Shown in pieces: positions 1 to 6,979 of a DNA stretch of 39,818 nt (positions within the stretch are counted from its first letter, which is position 1; every line of letters starts with the position of its first letter). Origin of the DNA: Duncaniella sp. (GTDB taxonomy: Bacteria > Bacteroidota > Bacteroidia > Bacteroidales > Muribaculaceae); assembly GCF_029054785.1 (NCBI RefSeq), contig NZ_JAIDEN010000103.1, positions 1 to 39,818 of the forward strand, read 5' to 3'. Made by a program: the position numbers and the translations under genes. Below the pieces are notes generated by a model. That model did not search any database. It was not told where the DNA came from and saw only the letters and a list, made by a program, of their open reading frames with translations.

Positions 1-198
1 AGAATCCAGGCCACTGCAAGGGCCCCATAGGGGTCCGCAGCTGTGGTTTTAGAACCATCCCCACCCCCACAAAAGAGCGCCGTAGGTGCAAAACATCCGT
101 TGAAGAGTTTCGCACCTACGGCGCTCTTTTAATCATATAAAAATTCCATATACCACAGCTGCGAACCCCTCTGGGGCTCTTGCAGTGGCCTGGATTCT
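1..198. repeat. Nested inverted repeat at window start
   Basis: Positions 1-46 are the inverted counterpart of 153-198: the outermost 18 bp match perfectly and 43 of 46 positions match overall by my count. Inside lies a second inverted repeat, 71-89 against 112-130, a perfect 19-bp stem with a 22-nt loop. The outer arm recurs at the far end of the window (about 39604-39650), so this is a member of an interspersed repeat family and not a unique structure. The inner stem ends in TTTT and could act as a terminator, but no gene is visible upstream. Confidence 0.85.
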
Positions 199-746
199 TC
201 TGACCGCTAACGCGGCCATTAGCGAATAACCATGCCGTAATTTTCCACCCGCTACGTGGTCATTTTTCCAACCTTTACCAATAGCCACGCATATATTTTA
301 CCACCCGCTAACGCGGCTTATCTGCTTCAGCTTTTGCCAATAATTTATGCCAATAACTTCTCCCGATGACTAACGCGGCTATGCCGGATACGTGTAGTAT
401 AAGGGTGGAAAACGGTAATTGCAGATTAGATTTATTAATATTTTTTAAGAATTTTATTTAATTAAAAATATGTCCGCAGGCGGACAATAAGCCTCTTTGA
501 GGGGGTAAAAAGAAAATAGAGAAACCTCACGGTCTCTCTATTCCCTTAACCTAACTTTTTTAGTTGACTTTGTGTTATGCGTTGCTTTGATAGTAGCTAT
601 AAGCCTTCTGACGTTATAGTAGAAACAAAAGTACAAATTATATTCGAATTCTACCCCCCCCGTTGGTTAAAAAGTGTTAACACGGGTACTTGAGGTAGCT
701 TTTTGCTCTTTTTTTAGATATTTGCCGACTGGCTGTCAAAAAGAGT
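199..746. other. Non-coding stretch with short repeats
   Basis: I see no credible coding sequence here. Positions 199-400 carry several copies or variants of the short hairpin-capable word CCGCTAACGCGG (exact at 204-215 and 305-316, degenerate near 370), the same word found in the tandem repeat at the window end. From 420 to 700 the sequence is AT-rich, with a poly-C tract near 653-660. No function is assigned. Confidence 0.6.
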
Positions 747-778
747 TTTGAAAAAATAAATTTTTTGTCCTACATTTG
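747..778 (+). promoter_or_regulatory. Bacteroidota promoter for the 852 glycosyltransferase
   Basis: A -33 box TTTG (747-750) is separated by 20 nt from a -7 box TACATTTG (771-778). This is the arrangement recognised by the Bacteroidota primary sigma factor. Transcription should start near 782-785, giving a leader of about 68 nt before the ATG at 852. Confidence 0.7.
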
Positions 779-782
779 TAAC

Positions 783-836
783 GTCCTATGCGGAGACGTT
801 TCGGTCTCCCAGTTGTTGTAAACGGCAGTCATAGGC
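783..836 (+). ncRNA. Structured 5' leader (candidate)
   Basis: Just after the predicted start site, CCTATG (785-790) can pair with CATAGG (830-835). Inside that stem GGAGAC (792-797) pairs with GTCTCC (804-809) around a 6-nt loop. The result is a closing stem with an internal hairpin at the extreme 5' end of the mRNA. It could be a regulatory leader or an mRNA-stabilising structure. I do not recognise it as a known riboswitch. Confidence 0.35.
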
Positions 837-851
837 ATATTATTTTATAGA

Positions 852-1610
852 ATGAAAAAAATTTCAGTCACTATTCTTGCATTTAATGAAGAGAAACGCG
901 TCGGCGCTTGTCTGGAATCGTTGCGTGGAATAGCTGATGAGATCATAGTTGTTGACTCCGGCTCTACGGACCGGACGGTCGAGATCTGTGTGAAATTCGG
1001 ATGTCGGGTCACAGCCCGCAAGTTTGACGGTTTCGGCGCCCAGCGCCAGTATGCGACCTCTCTCACCACCCACCAGTATGTGCTTTCGATTGATGCCGAC
1101 GAGGTTCTCTCGCCTGCTCTTCAGGAGTCGATTCTGCGGCTTAAGGAAGAAGGTTTTTCCCACAGAGTTTACAGCATTTCCCGTCTTAATTTCTATTGCG
1201 GTTTTCCGGTCAGACACTGCGGATGGTATCCCGACAGACAGATCCGTCTCTTCGACAAGCGTTATGCCAACTGGAATCTGCGCGATGTGTCCGAGGCAGT
1301 GATTTTCCGTGATTCGGTGCGTCCGGCTCTGATTGACGGAGACATTCTTCATTACCGCTGCGACACTCCCCAGCAGTATGAAGCCGTGGTCAATTCCCAT
1401 GCCAAGATGAAGGCCAGGGTGCTTGCGGCGGGTGACCGGGAAATCAGCGCCATATCCCCTTTTCTCCACGGCATGAAAGCCTTTTGGAAAACCTTTGTCA
1501 ACAAGGGTGGAATATTTGAGGGAAAGGTTGGCCGGGAGATTTCACGGCAGTCTTACAGAGCTGAAATGCTTGCCTACACGGCGGCCAGAAAAATAAAAAA
1601 ATCATCCTGA
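852..1610 (+). CDS. Family 2 glycosyltransferase, LPS-core (WaaE/KdtX) type
   Basis: This 252-residue protein begins with the GT-A fold of family 2 glycosyltransferases: a beta-strand/nucleotide-binding start (ISVTILAFNEE), the VVDSGSTD motif with D35 and D40, and the metal-binding DAD motif at residues 81-83. The later segment with GWYPDRQIRLF and the C-terminal half resemble the LPS core-biosynthesis subgroup that includes WaaE/KdtX, so a sugar transfer to lipid A-core or another surface glycan at the cytoplasmic face is likely. The acceptor cannot be read from sequence. The start follows a canonical promoter, and the stop codon lies in the loop of the terminator at 1595-1625. It stands alone and converges with rnhB. 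Confidence 0.85.
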   Translation: MKKISVTILAFNEEKRVGACLESLRGIADEIIVVDSGSTDRTVEICVKFGCRVTARKFDGFGAQRQYATSLTTHQYVLSIDADEVLSPALQESILRLKEEGFSHRVYSISRLNFYCGFPVRHCGWYPDRQIRLFDKRYANWNLRDVSEAVIFRDSVRPALIDGDILHYRCDTPQQYEAVVNSHAKMKARVLAAGDREISAISPFLHGMKAFWKTFVNKGGIFEGKVGREISRQSYRAEMLAYTAARKIKKSS

Positions 1611-1625
1611 CGGGATGATTTTTTT
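1595..1625 (+). terminator. Rho-independent terminator, probably bidirectional
   Basis: A perfect 13-bp stem (1595-1607 with 1613-1625) encloses a 5-nt loop (1608-1612) that contains the glycosyltransferase stop codon. It has a T run on the plus strand and, because of the A run on the left arm, a T run on the minus strand too. It can therefore serve both the glycosyltransferase and the convergent rnhB gene. Confidence 0.8.
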
Positions 1626-1645
1626 GTATCCTGAGTCCGGAGTTC

Positions 1646-2260
1646 TCACTCTTGGCTTTCCGTTTCGGGGAGCAGTCTGAAAGTCATGCGATGGATCGGA
1701 GAGGGGCCGATTTCGGCTATGGCGGCGCGGTGGTCGCGGGTGGGATAGCCTTTGTTTACCTCCCAGTTGTAGCCGGGATATTTTTCGGCGGCTTCGCGCA
1801 TGAATTCATCGCGGTGGGTTTTGGCCAAAATTGAGGCTGCGGCTATGTTGCCGAACTTGGCGTCGCCTTTGACCACCGTGACATGACGGATATCTTTGTA
1901 TTGTTTGAACCGGTTTCCGTCGACGGCAATGCCTCCGGGGACCACGTCGAGTCCGTCAAGCGCGCGGTGCATGGCGAGGATCGAAGCGTTGAGGATATTG
2001 ATTTTGTCGATTTCCTCATGGTCGGCGATGGCCACAGCCCATGCCACGGCATCGCGTTCGATCACCGGGCGCAGTTCCTCGCGCTGCTTTTCGGTCAGCT
2101 TTTTCGAGTCGTTGAGCAGGGGATTGGAGTAGCCGTCAGGGAGAATCACGGCAGCCGCAAAGACAGGACCGGCCAGGCATCCGCGTCCGGCTTCGTCACA
2201 TCCGGCTTCGAGAATGAATGGAGTGGTCGAGGAGGGCAGAGGTGCGGAAAGTTTTTTCAT
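1646..2260 (-). CDS. rnhB: Ribonuclease HII
   Basis: RNase HII removes ribonucleotides misincorporated in DNA and cleaves RNA in RNA/DNA hybrids. The 204-residue protein is of usual family length. The N-terminal motif GCDEAGRGCLAGPV carries D22 and E23, the IAVDGN segment supplies D114, and VVKGDAKFGNIAAASILAK supplies D133, so all four catalytic acids are present. The ATG at 2260 overlaps the stop of the upstream response-regulator gene by 4 bp (ATGA), so the two are probably translationally coupled and co-transcribed. It converges with the glycosyltransferase. Confidence 0.96.
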   Translation of the reverse strand: MKKLSAPLPSSTTPFILEAGCDEAGRGCLAGPVFAAAVILPDGYSNPLLNDSKKLTEKQREELRPVIERDAVAWAVAIADHEEIDKINILNASILAMHRALDGLDVVPGGIAVDGNRFKQYKDIRHVTVVKGDAKFGNIAAASILAKTHRDEFMREAAEKYPGYNWEVNKGYPTRDHRAAIAEIGPSPIHRMTFRLLPETESQE

Positions 2261-2949
2261 ATCGAGTCGATGAATCCGTAGCCTAAACCTGAGCGGTTGA
2301 CAATGTGCTGTCCGTAAGATCCGAGTTTTTTGCGGAGGCGCGAGATGTTGACATCGACAAGACGCGGGTTGGTCATCTCCTCACCGGGCCATGTGGATGA
2401 GAAGATTTCCTCGCGGGGGAAGAGCTTGTTGCGCGAGCGCATCAGCAGTGTGAGTATCGAAAATTCTGTCGGCGACAGGGCCACAGCCTCGCCGTCGATG
2501 AGCAGGCTGCGGGAATCGACGTTGAGGATCAGAGTCCGGTACTCGATTGTCCGCTGTGTGGCCGCAGGCGCGAAGTTGCGGTGACGGCGCAGGACTGACC
2601 GTATTCTCGCCATGAACTCACGCAGCGAGAAGGGCTTGATGATATAGTCGTCGGCACCGGCGTTCAGTCCGGCTATGATGTCTTTTTCACCGTCGCGGAC
2701 GGTACAGAACATGAGCGGCACGTGGAGGGTCATGCGGTCTTCCTTCATTCGTTCGAGCAGTTCCAGGCCGTCGATCTCGCCTGGGAGAACCACCTCGGAA
2801 ATGACAAGCTGAAAGGTGTCGAGCGGAAGAGTCAGAGCCTCCTCTGCCCGGCTTACAGCCGTGACATTATAACCCTCGCTCTGAAGATTTTCCATCAACA
2901 GGGAGGTGATGCCATTGTCATTGTCAACAATTAGTATTGAAGGAATCAC
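2257..2949 (-). CDS. OmpR-family response regulator with Glu at the phospho-acceptor site
   Basis: The 230-residue protein has a receiver domain (about 1-122) and a winged-helix DNA-binding domain (about 130-230; the ending VDVNISRLRKKLG is typical of the OmpR/PhoB class). Receiver residues D9, D11, T83 and K105 are in place. The phospho-acceptor position, in the segment ISEVVLPG, is E52 instead of Asp; I confirmed the codon (GAG). The protein may therefore work without phosphorylation or mimic the phosphorylated state (inference). No histidine kinase gene is adjacent. The start is GTG at 2949; I see no better in-frame start. It overlaps rnhB by 4 bp. Confidence 0.88.
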   Translation of the reverse strand: MIPSILIVDNDNGITSLLMENLQSEGYNVTAVSRAEEALTLPLDTFQLVISEVVLPGEIDGLELLERMKEDRMTLHVPLMFCTVRDGEKDIIAGLNAGADDYIIKPFSLREFMARIRSVLRRHRNFAPAATQRTIEYRTLILNVDSRSLLIDGEAVALSPTEFSILTLLMRSRNKLFPREEIFSSTWPGEEMTNPRLVDVNISRLRKKLGSYGQHIVNRSGLGYGFIDSI

Positions 2950-3022
2950 TGTGTCTTACGGATGTGCTTACGATTGCAAATAGTTATGCGGAGAGGGTAG
3001 TATCGGATCTGAAATCCGAGAG

Positions 3023-3030
3023 CAAATATA
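3023..3030 (-). promoter_or_regulatory. -7 box upstream of the response regulator
   Basis: On the reverse strand the sequence reads TATATTTG, a match to the Bacteroidota -7 consensus, 73 nt upstream of the GTG start at 2949. The -33 box is weak, so the call rests on the -7 element and position. Confidence 0.4.
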
Positions 3031-3115
3031 CTGAGATTTTGCAGAATTTATGAAATTTGTAACAGAATTGTGTGACTTTTGAAATAGAATTGTCATTTTT
3101 TAAAGGAATAATCCT

Positions 3116-3123
3116 TACCTTTG
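3116..3123 (+). promoter_or_regulatory. -7 box upstream of pyrH
   Basis: TACCTTTG matches the -7 consensus; a TTG at 3090-3092 could be the -33 element with a somewhat long spacer of 23 nt. Its position inside the extended reading frame that begins at 3072 argues that pyrH starts at the ATG at 3171. Confidence 0.45.
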
Positions 3124-3170
3124 TTGAAACAAGAACTTCTGACACATATATTATATATAAGCACAAGCAA

Positions 3171-3881
3171 ATGGAAGCAAAATACAAAAGAGTGTTGCTG
3201 AAACTCAGCGGTGAATCGCTCATGGGAAAGCAGGGCTACGGCATCGACACCGAGCGTCTTTCGGAATATGCCTCGCAGATCATGGAGATCTGTTCGATGG
3301 GTGTCGAAGTGGCCATCGTCATCGGCGGCGGCAACATTTTCCGCGGCCTTTCCGGCGCCGCAAAAGGTTTCAACCGTGTCAAGGGCGATCAGATGGGTAT
3401 GCTCGCCACTGTCATCAACTCACTGGCTCTTTCATCGGCTCTTGAGGCAATCGGACAGCCCGCCAAGGTGCTTACCGCACTGAATATGTATCCCATCGGC
3501 GACTACTATTCCAACCGTGTGGCGATCGAAGCTCTCGAACAAGGACAGGTTGCCATCATTGCCGGAGGCACCGGAAATCCGTTTTTCACAACCGACACCG
3601 GCAGCGCTCTGCGTGGCATAGAGGTCGAGGCCGACGTGATGCTCAAGGGCACCCGCGTCGACGGCATTTACACCGCCGACCCTGAAAAAGACCCGACAGC
3701 TGTCAAGTTTGACAAGATCACCTATGACGAAGTCTATAACCGCGGCCTCAAGGTGATGGACCTCACGGCCACTGCGCTCTGCAAGGAAAACCATCTTCCG
3801 ATCGTTGTTTTCGACATGGACACCCCCGGCAACCTTCTCAAAGTCATCAAAGGCGAAAACATCGGCACTCTCGTCTATTGA
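3171..3881 (+). CDS. pyrH: UMP kinase
   Basis: UMP kinase makes UDP from UMP and ATP, an essential step of pyrimidine nucleotide synthesis. The 236-residue protein has the bacterial PyrH amino-acid-kinase fold: an N-terminal YKRVLLKLSGESLMG motif, the glycine-rich IGGGNIFRG loop, MGMLATVIN, and the AGGTGNPFFTTDTG and DGIYTADP segments. The frame is open from 3072, but the extra 33 residues are not PyrH-like and contain the likely promoter, so the ATG at 3171 is chosen; it gives normal family length. It is followed 47 bp later by frr, a very common pairing. Confidence 0.97.
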   Translation: MEAKYKRVLLKLSGESLMGKQGYGIDTERLSEYASQIMEICSMGVEVAIVIGGGNIFRGLSGAAKGFNRVKGDQMGMLATVINSLALSSALEAIGQPAKVLTALNMYPIGDYYSNRVAIEALEQGQVAIIAGGTGNPFFTTDTGSALRGIEVEADVMLKGTRVDGIYTADPEKDPTAVKFDKITYDEVYNRGLKVMDLTATALCKENHLPIVVFDMDTPGNLLKVIKGENIGTLVY

Positions 3882-3928
3882 ACAAGACCTTAAACAAGCT
3901 CTTAATAAATCAATAAATACTCCCCTTT

Positions 3929-4486
3929 ATGGAACCCTCTGATTACCTTAATCCGGCCGAAGAAAAAATGGAGATGGCCGTGGCTTATCTTGACGAATCG
4001 CTGGCCCACATCCGTGCCGGCAAAGCCAATCCGAAGATTCTTGACTCGGTGCGTGTGAGCTACTACGGCTCGAACGTCCCCGTGTCGCAGGTGGCAAACG
4101 TGGCTGTCCCCGACGCCCGCACGATCACCATCACTCCCTGGGAAAAAGCCATGTTCAAGGAGATTGAAAAAGCTATCATCAACTCCGAAATCGGCATCAC
4201 ACCTGAAAACAACGGCGAGATCATCCGCATCTCGATTCCCCCTCTGACCGAGGAGCGTCGCCGCGCTCTTGTGAAGCAGTCAAAGGGCGAGGCCGAAAAC
4301 GCCAAAGTCAGTGTCCGCAACGCACGCCGCGATGCCATCGAAGGCTTGAAAAAAGCCGTCAAGCAGGGCATGAGCGAAGACGTCGAGAAGGATGCTGAAA
4401 ACGACGTTCAGAAGCTCCACGACAAGTATCTCAAAAAGATCGACGATCTCTTTGCAGCAAAAGAAAAAGAGATCCTGACCGTCTGA
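3929..4486 (+). CDS. frr: Ribosome recycling factor
   Basis: RRF, together with EF-G, splits the post-termination ribosome complex. The 185-residue length and key segments are standard: the N-terminal helix with MAVAYLDESLAHIRAGKANP, the PLTEERRRALVK segment, and the KVSVRNARRDA helix. It sits in the conserved order pyrH-frr with a 47-bp gap and is probably in the same transcript. Two strong hairpins follow it (4516-4558 and 4567-4610). Confidence 0.97.
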   Translation: MEPSDYLNPAEEKMEMAVAYLDESLAHIRAGKANPKILDSVRVSYYGSNVPVSQVANVAVPDARTITITPWEKAMFKEIEKAIINSEIGITPENNGEIIRISIPPLTEERRRALVKQSKGEAENAKVSVRNARRDAIEGLKKAVKQGMSEDVEKDAENDVQKLHDKYLKKIDDLFAAKEKEILTV

Positions 4487-4515
4487 TCAGGTCCCGGAAT
4501 TTTCATAAAAAAACA

Positions 4516-4558
4516 GCGGAGATTTTCAGCATTTCAGCCGGAAATCTCCGCGATTTTA
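4516..4558 (+). terminator. Rho-independent terminator after frr
   Basis: A 12-bp stem (4516-4527 with 4540-4551, one G-T wobble) is followed by GATTTTAA. It lies 29 bp after the frr stop codon and would end the pyrH-frr transcript. Confidence 0.7.
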
Positions 4559-4566
4559 ACCACCCT

Positions 4567-4610
4567 CTCTGATGTCTGTCCGGCAGCTTGGATCCGGACA
4601 GACATCAGAG
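4567..4610. repeat. 17-bp perfect inverted repeat (hairpin) before the radical SAM gene
   Basis: Positions 4567-4583 are perfectly complementary to 4594-4610 around a 10-nt loop. A short T-rich stretch (GTTGTTT) follows. It sits 16 bp after the frr terminator and 39 bp before the radical SAM start. It may be a second terminator, an mRNA 5' structure for the next gene, or a repeat; I cannot decide between these. Confidence 0.6.
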
Positions 4611-4649
4611 GTTGTTTCCACCTCCGGATCATATTTTTTCCGATAATAT

Positions 4650-5429
4650 ATGCAGACCGTACTCTTTCACTCAACCATTTTCGGCCCGATCAGATCGCGG
4701 CGGCTCGGCGTTTCGTTGGGCATCAACCTGACCCCTGACGACGGTAAAATCTGTACCTTCGACTGCCTCTACTGCGAGGCCGGTTTCAACGCCCAGGGCC
4801 CCGGAACCACCGGTTTTCCTCCCCGCGAGCGAGTGGCCCGGATGCTTGAATCGAGGCTCAGAAACATGAGCGAGGCGGGCGAACCGCTCGACGTGATCAC
4901 CTTTTCGGGCAACGGCGAACCGACGCTTCATCCCGAATTCGCCGCCGTCATCGACGACACTCTCAGCCTGCGCGACCGCTATTATCCGCAGGCCAAAGTC
5001 AGTGTGCTGAGCAACTCCACACGCCTTGACCGGCCTGACGTGGAGGCCGCCCTGCGCAAGGTCGACAACAATATTCTCAAACTCGATTCGGCGCTGACCG
5101 ACACCATGCGCACCATCGACCGCCCGACTCAGCCCTCGTTCACCTCCGGAAAAGCCGTCGCGGATCTCAGCCGCTTTGCAGGTCAGTGCATCATCCAGAC
5201 GATGTTTCTGCGTGGAGAGTATGACGGCGTGAGGATCGACAACACAAGCCCTGAGGAGGTCGAGGCGCTCATCGAGGCCTACCGTCAGATCAGCCCGCGC
5301 GAGATCATGATCTATTCGATCGACCGTCAGACTCCCGCCGAGGGGCTTGAAAAAGTCTCGCACGAGGAGCTTGAAGCGATAGGGCAGCGCATCAGTGAGG
5401 CAACCGGCATTAAAGTTCAGGTGGCATGA
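4650..5429 (+). CDS. Radical SAM protein, COG0731-like
   Basis: The 259-residue protein has a radical SAM cluster-binding motif of CxxxCxxC form (C35, C39, C42 in CTFDCLYC) and a GNGEPTLHP motif that corresponds to the GGE SAM-binding segment. The N-terminal region (FGPIRSRRLGVSLGINL) places it with the COG0731-type proteins related to wyosine-synthesis enzymes. Bacteria do not make wyosine, and I do not know the substrate of the bacterial members. There is no second iron-sulfur motif. Its stop overlaps the start of the next gene by 4 bp (ATGA), so it is translationally coupled to the LD-carboxypeptidase gene. Confidence 0.85.
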   Translation: MQTVLFHSTIFGPIRSRRLGVSLGINLTPDDGKICTFDCLYCEAGFNAQGPGTTGFPPRERVARMLESRLRNMSEAGEPLDVITFSGNGEPTLHPEFAAVIDDTLSLRDRYYPQAKVSVLSNSTRLDRPDVEAALRKVDNNILKLDSALTDTMRTIDRPTQPSFTSGKAVADLSRFAGQCIIQTMFLRGEYDGVRIDNTSPEEVEALIEAYRQISPREIMIYSIDRQTPAEGLEKVSHEELEAIGQRISEATGIKVQVA

Positions 5430-6343
5430 GCGAAGACCGTCCGATCCTGACCCCGCGACCGCTCGCTCCCGGCGACCGCGTTGCCATAGTCTCGCCCGCA
5501 GGCATCATCAAGCCGCAGGTGGTCTATAATTCTCTTCCCGTACTGGCCGACTGCGGGTGGGTGCCCTATGTCGGCGTCAACACCTTCAACCGTTCCGGCA
5601 CTTTTGCCGGAACAGCCGATGAGCGCTATTACGATCTGGAGAATGCCTTGCTCGATCCGGACACCCGCGCCATCATCTGCTCGCGCGGCGGCTATGGTGC
5701 GGTCCATCTTCTCGACCGACTCGACCGTCTGCCTCTGCGCGACGATCCGAAATGGATCGTCGGTTACAGTGACATCTCGGCGCTCCACGCTCTGATGACC
5801 CGCCACGGCATCAAGTCGATCCATGCGCCGATGACAAAACACATTTCCGAGAACCGCGGACGCGACACCGACTCGCGGCGCCTCTTCGAAATCCTTTCCG
5901 GTTCGACTCCCGATCTTCGCGCCGGCTCCCATTCTCTCAACCGCACGGGTCAGGCCGAGGGTCTGCTGGTCGGAGGCAATCTCGCGGTGATCGCCGGACT
6001 GATCGGCACTCCCTTCGATGTCATCCGTCCCGGACGCATTCTTTTCATTGAAGACATAGCTGAACCTATATATAAGGTAGAGCGCATTCTCTACACTCTC
6101 CGTCTGAGCGGAGTGCTCGGCAGTCTGGCCGGACTCGTGGTCGGACGCTTCACCGACTATGCTCCTGACCGCGGCTCGGCCTCGATGGAGGAAATGATCA
6201 GCCGGATGGTCGCCGACTATTCCTATCCGGTTGCCTACGGAATTCCCTTCGGCCACGTTGACCACAATGTCCCGCTCGTCTGCTCGTCGACGGTCCGCCT
6301 CGACGTCAATAAAAATTCCACTGTCCTTACAGCGATAGGGTAG
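5426..6343 (+). CDS. LD-carboxypeptidase, peptidase family S66
   Basis: S66 peptidases cleave the L-Lys/mDAP-D-Ala bond of murein tetrapeptides during cell-wall recycling in the cytoplasm. The 305-residue protein has the expected Ser-Glu-His triad: S115 in VGYSDIS, E209 in LFIEDIAEP, and H277 in FGHVDHN. The ICSRGGYGA oxyanion-region motif is also present. There is no signal peptide, in keeping with a cytoplasmic recycling role. It starts inside the stop of the radical SAM gene and is followed by a terminator at 6379-6417. Confidence 0.93.
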   Translation: MSEDRPILTPRPLAPGDRVAIVSPAGIIKPQVVYNSLPVLADCGWVPYVGVNTFNRSGTFAGTADERYYDLENALLDPDTRAIICSRGGYGAVHLLDRLDRLPLRDDPKWIVGYSDISALHALMTRHGIKSIHAPMTKHISENRGRDTDSRRLFEILSGSTPDLRAGSHSLNRTGQAEGLLVGGNLAVIAGLIGTPFDVIRPGRILFIEDIAEPIYKVERILYTLRLSGVLGSLAGLVVGRFTDYAPDRGSASMEEMISRMVADYSYPVAYGIPFGHVDHNVPLVCSSTVRLDVNKNSTVLTAIG

Positions 6344-6378
6344 GGGAGAGCATCGGTTTCTTAAGTCAAAATCTTTCG

Positions 6379-6417
6379 AAAATTCACGTCCATCTGTCTT
6401 GATCGGCGTGAATTTTT
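6379..6417 (+). terminator. Rho-independent terminator after the LD-carboxypeptidase
   Basis: AAAATTCACG (6379-6388) pairs with CGTGAATTTT, with a wobble and one more pair extending the stem; a T run (ATTTTTG) follows. It lies about 35 bp after the stop codon. Confidence 0.7.
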
Positions 6418-6508
6418 GATTCTCGGAGGGCTAAATTTCGGATAATTGATTTTGTTATAGTAGATTACCCCTGATTTTGGCTTTTCGGCGATTGGTTCAA
6501 ATAAAAAT

Positions 6509-6540
6509 TTTGACCGACATCGAAAAAATCCTTAACTTTG
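6509..6540 (+). promoter_or_regulatory. Canonical promoter directly abutting ybeY
   Basis: TTTG (6509-6512), a 20-nt spacer and TAACTTTG (6533-6540) form a textbook Bacteroidota promoter. The ybeY ATG at 6545 begins only 5 nt after the -7 box, so the mRNA would start at or within a few bases of the start codon. The transcript is probably leaderless or nearly so. Confidence 0.7.
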
Positions 6541-6544
6541 TAAC

Positions 6545-6979
6545 ATGAACAAAATTGAGTGGCTGACCGACGGACTGACTCCTATGCCTGGCATCGACGC
6601 CCCGCTTTTGGAAAAGTGGATAGCGGCGGTGGCCAAAACACACAACCGTATCGTCGGGCCTCTCACCTATATATTTTGCGATGACCCTAAGATCATAGAG
6701 GTCAACCGACAGTTTCTCAACCACGACTATTTCACAGATATCATCACCTTTGACTATTCGCGCGGACGCATGGTCTCAGGCGACATGTTTATATCACTGG
6801 ACACCGTTCTCTCCAATTCCGAAATGGTTGGAGCCACTTATGAGCGTGAGCTTCACAGAGTCATAATTCATGGAGTACTCCATCTGTGTGGGATCAACGA
6901 CAAAGGTCCCGGAGAGCGTGAAATAATGGAAAACTTTGAAAACCAAGCACTTGAATTGCTTGAAGAAATAAAATCATAA
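6545..6979 (+). CDS. ybeY: Endoribonuclease YbeY (rRNA maturation)
   Basis: YbeY is a zinc-dependent RNase in 16S rRNA 3'-end maturation and ribosome quality control. The 144-residue protein carries the core HGVLHLCGIND, with H109 and H113 as two metal ligands. The position of the usual third histidine (HGxLHLxGxDH) is occupied by D119, which I remember as usual in Bacteroidota homologues. NHDYFTDIITFDY is the other conserved segment. The start is supported by similarity to Bacteroides YbeY N-termini and by the abutting promoter. The stop is immediately followed by the mnmG ATG with zero spacing, so coupling is likely. Confidence 0.95.
   Translation: MNKIEWLTDGLTPMPGIDAPLLEKWIAAVAKTHNRIVGPLTYIFCDDPKIIEVNRQFLNHDYFTDIITFDYSRGRMVSGDMFISLDTVLSNSEMVGATYERELHRVIIHGVLHLCGINDKGPGEREIMENFENQALELLEEIKS

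Noticed and set aside
71..130. CRISPR-like repeat at the window start
   Set aside because: It is one inverted repeat, without regular direct repeats and spacers.
2712..2727. CACGTG-containing sequence inside the response regulator gene as a second parS
   Set aside because: Only the central hexamer matches; the flanks do not fit the consensus.
2984..3223. 79-codon reverse-strand frame upstream of the response regulator
   Set aside because: It overlaps the pyrH start and both promoter areas, with no recognisable pattern.
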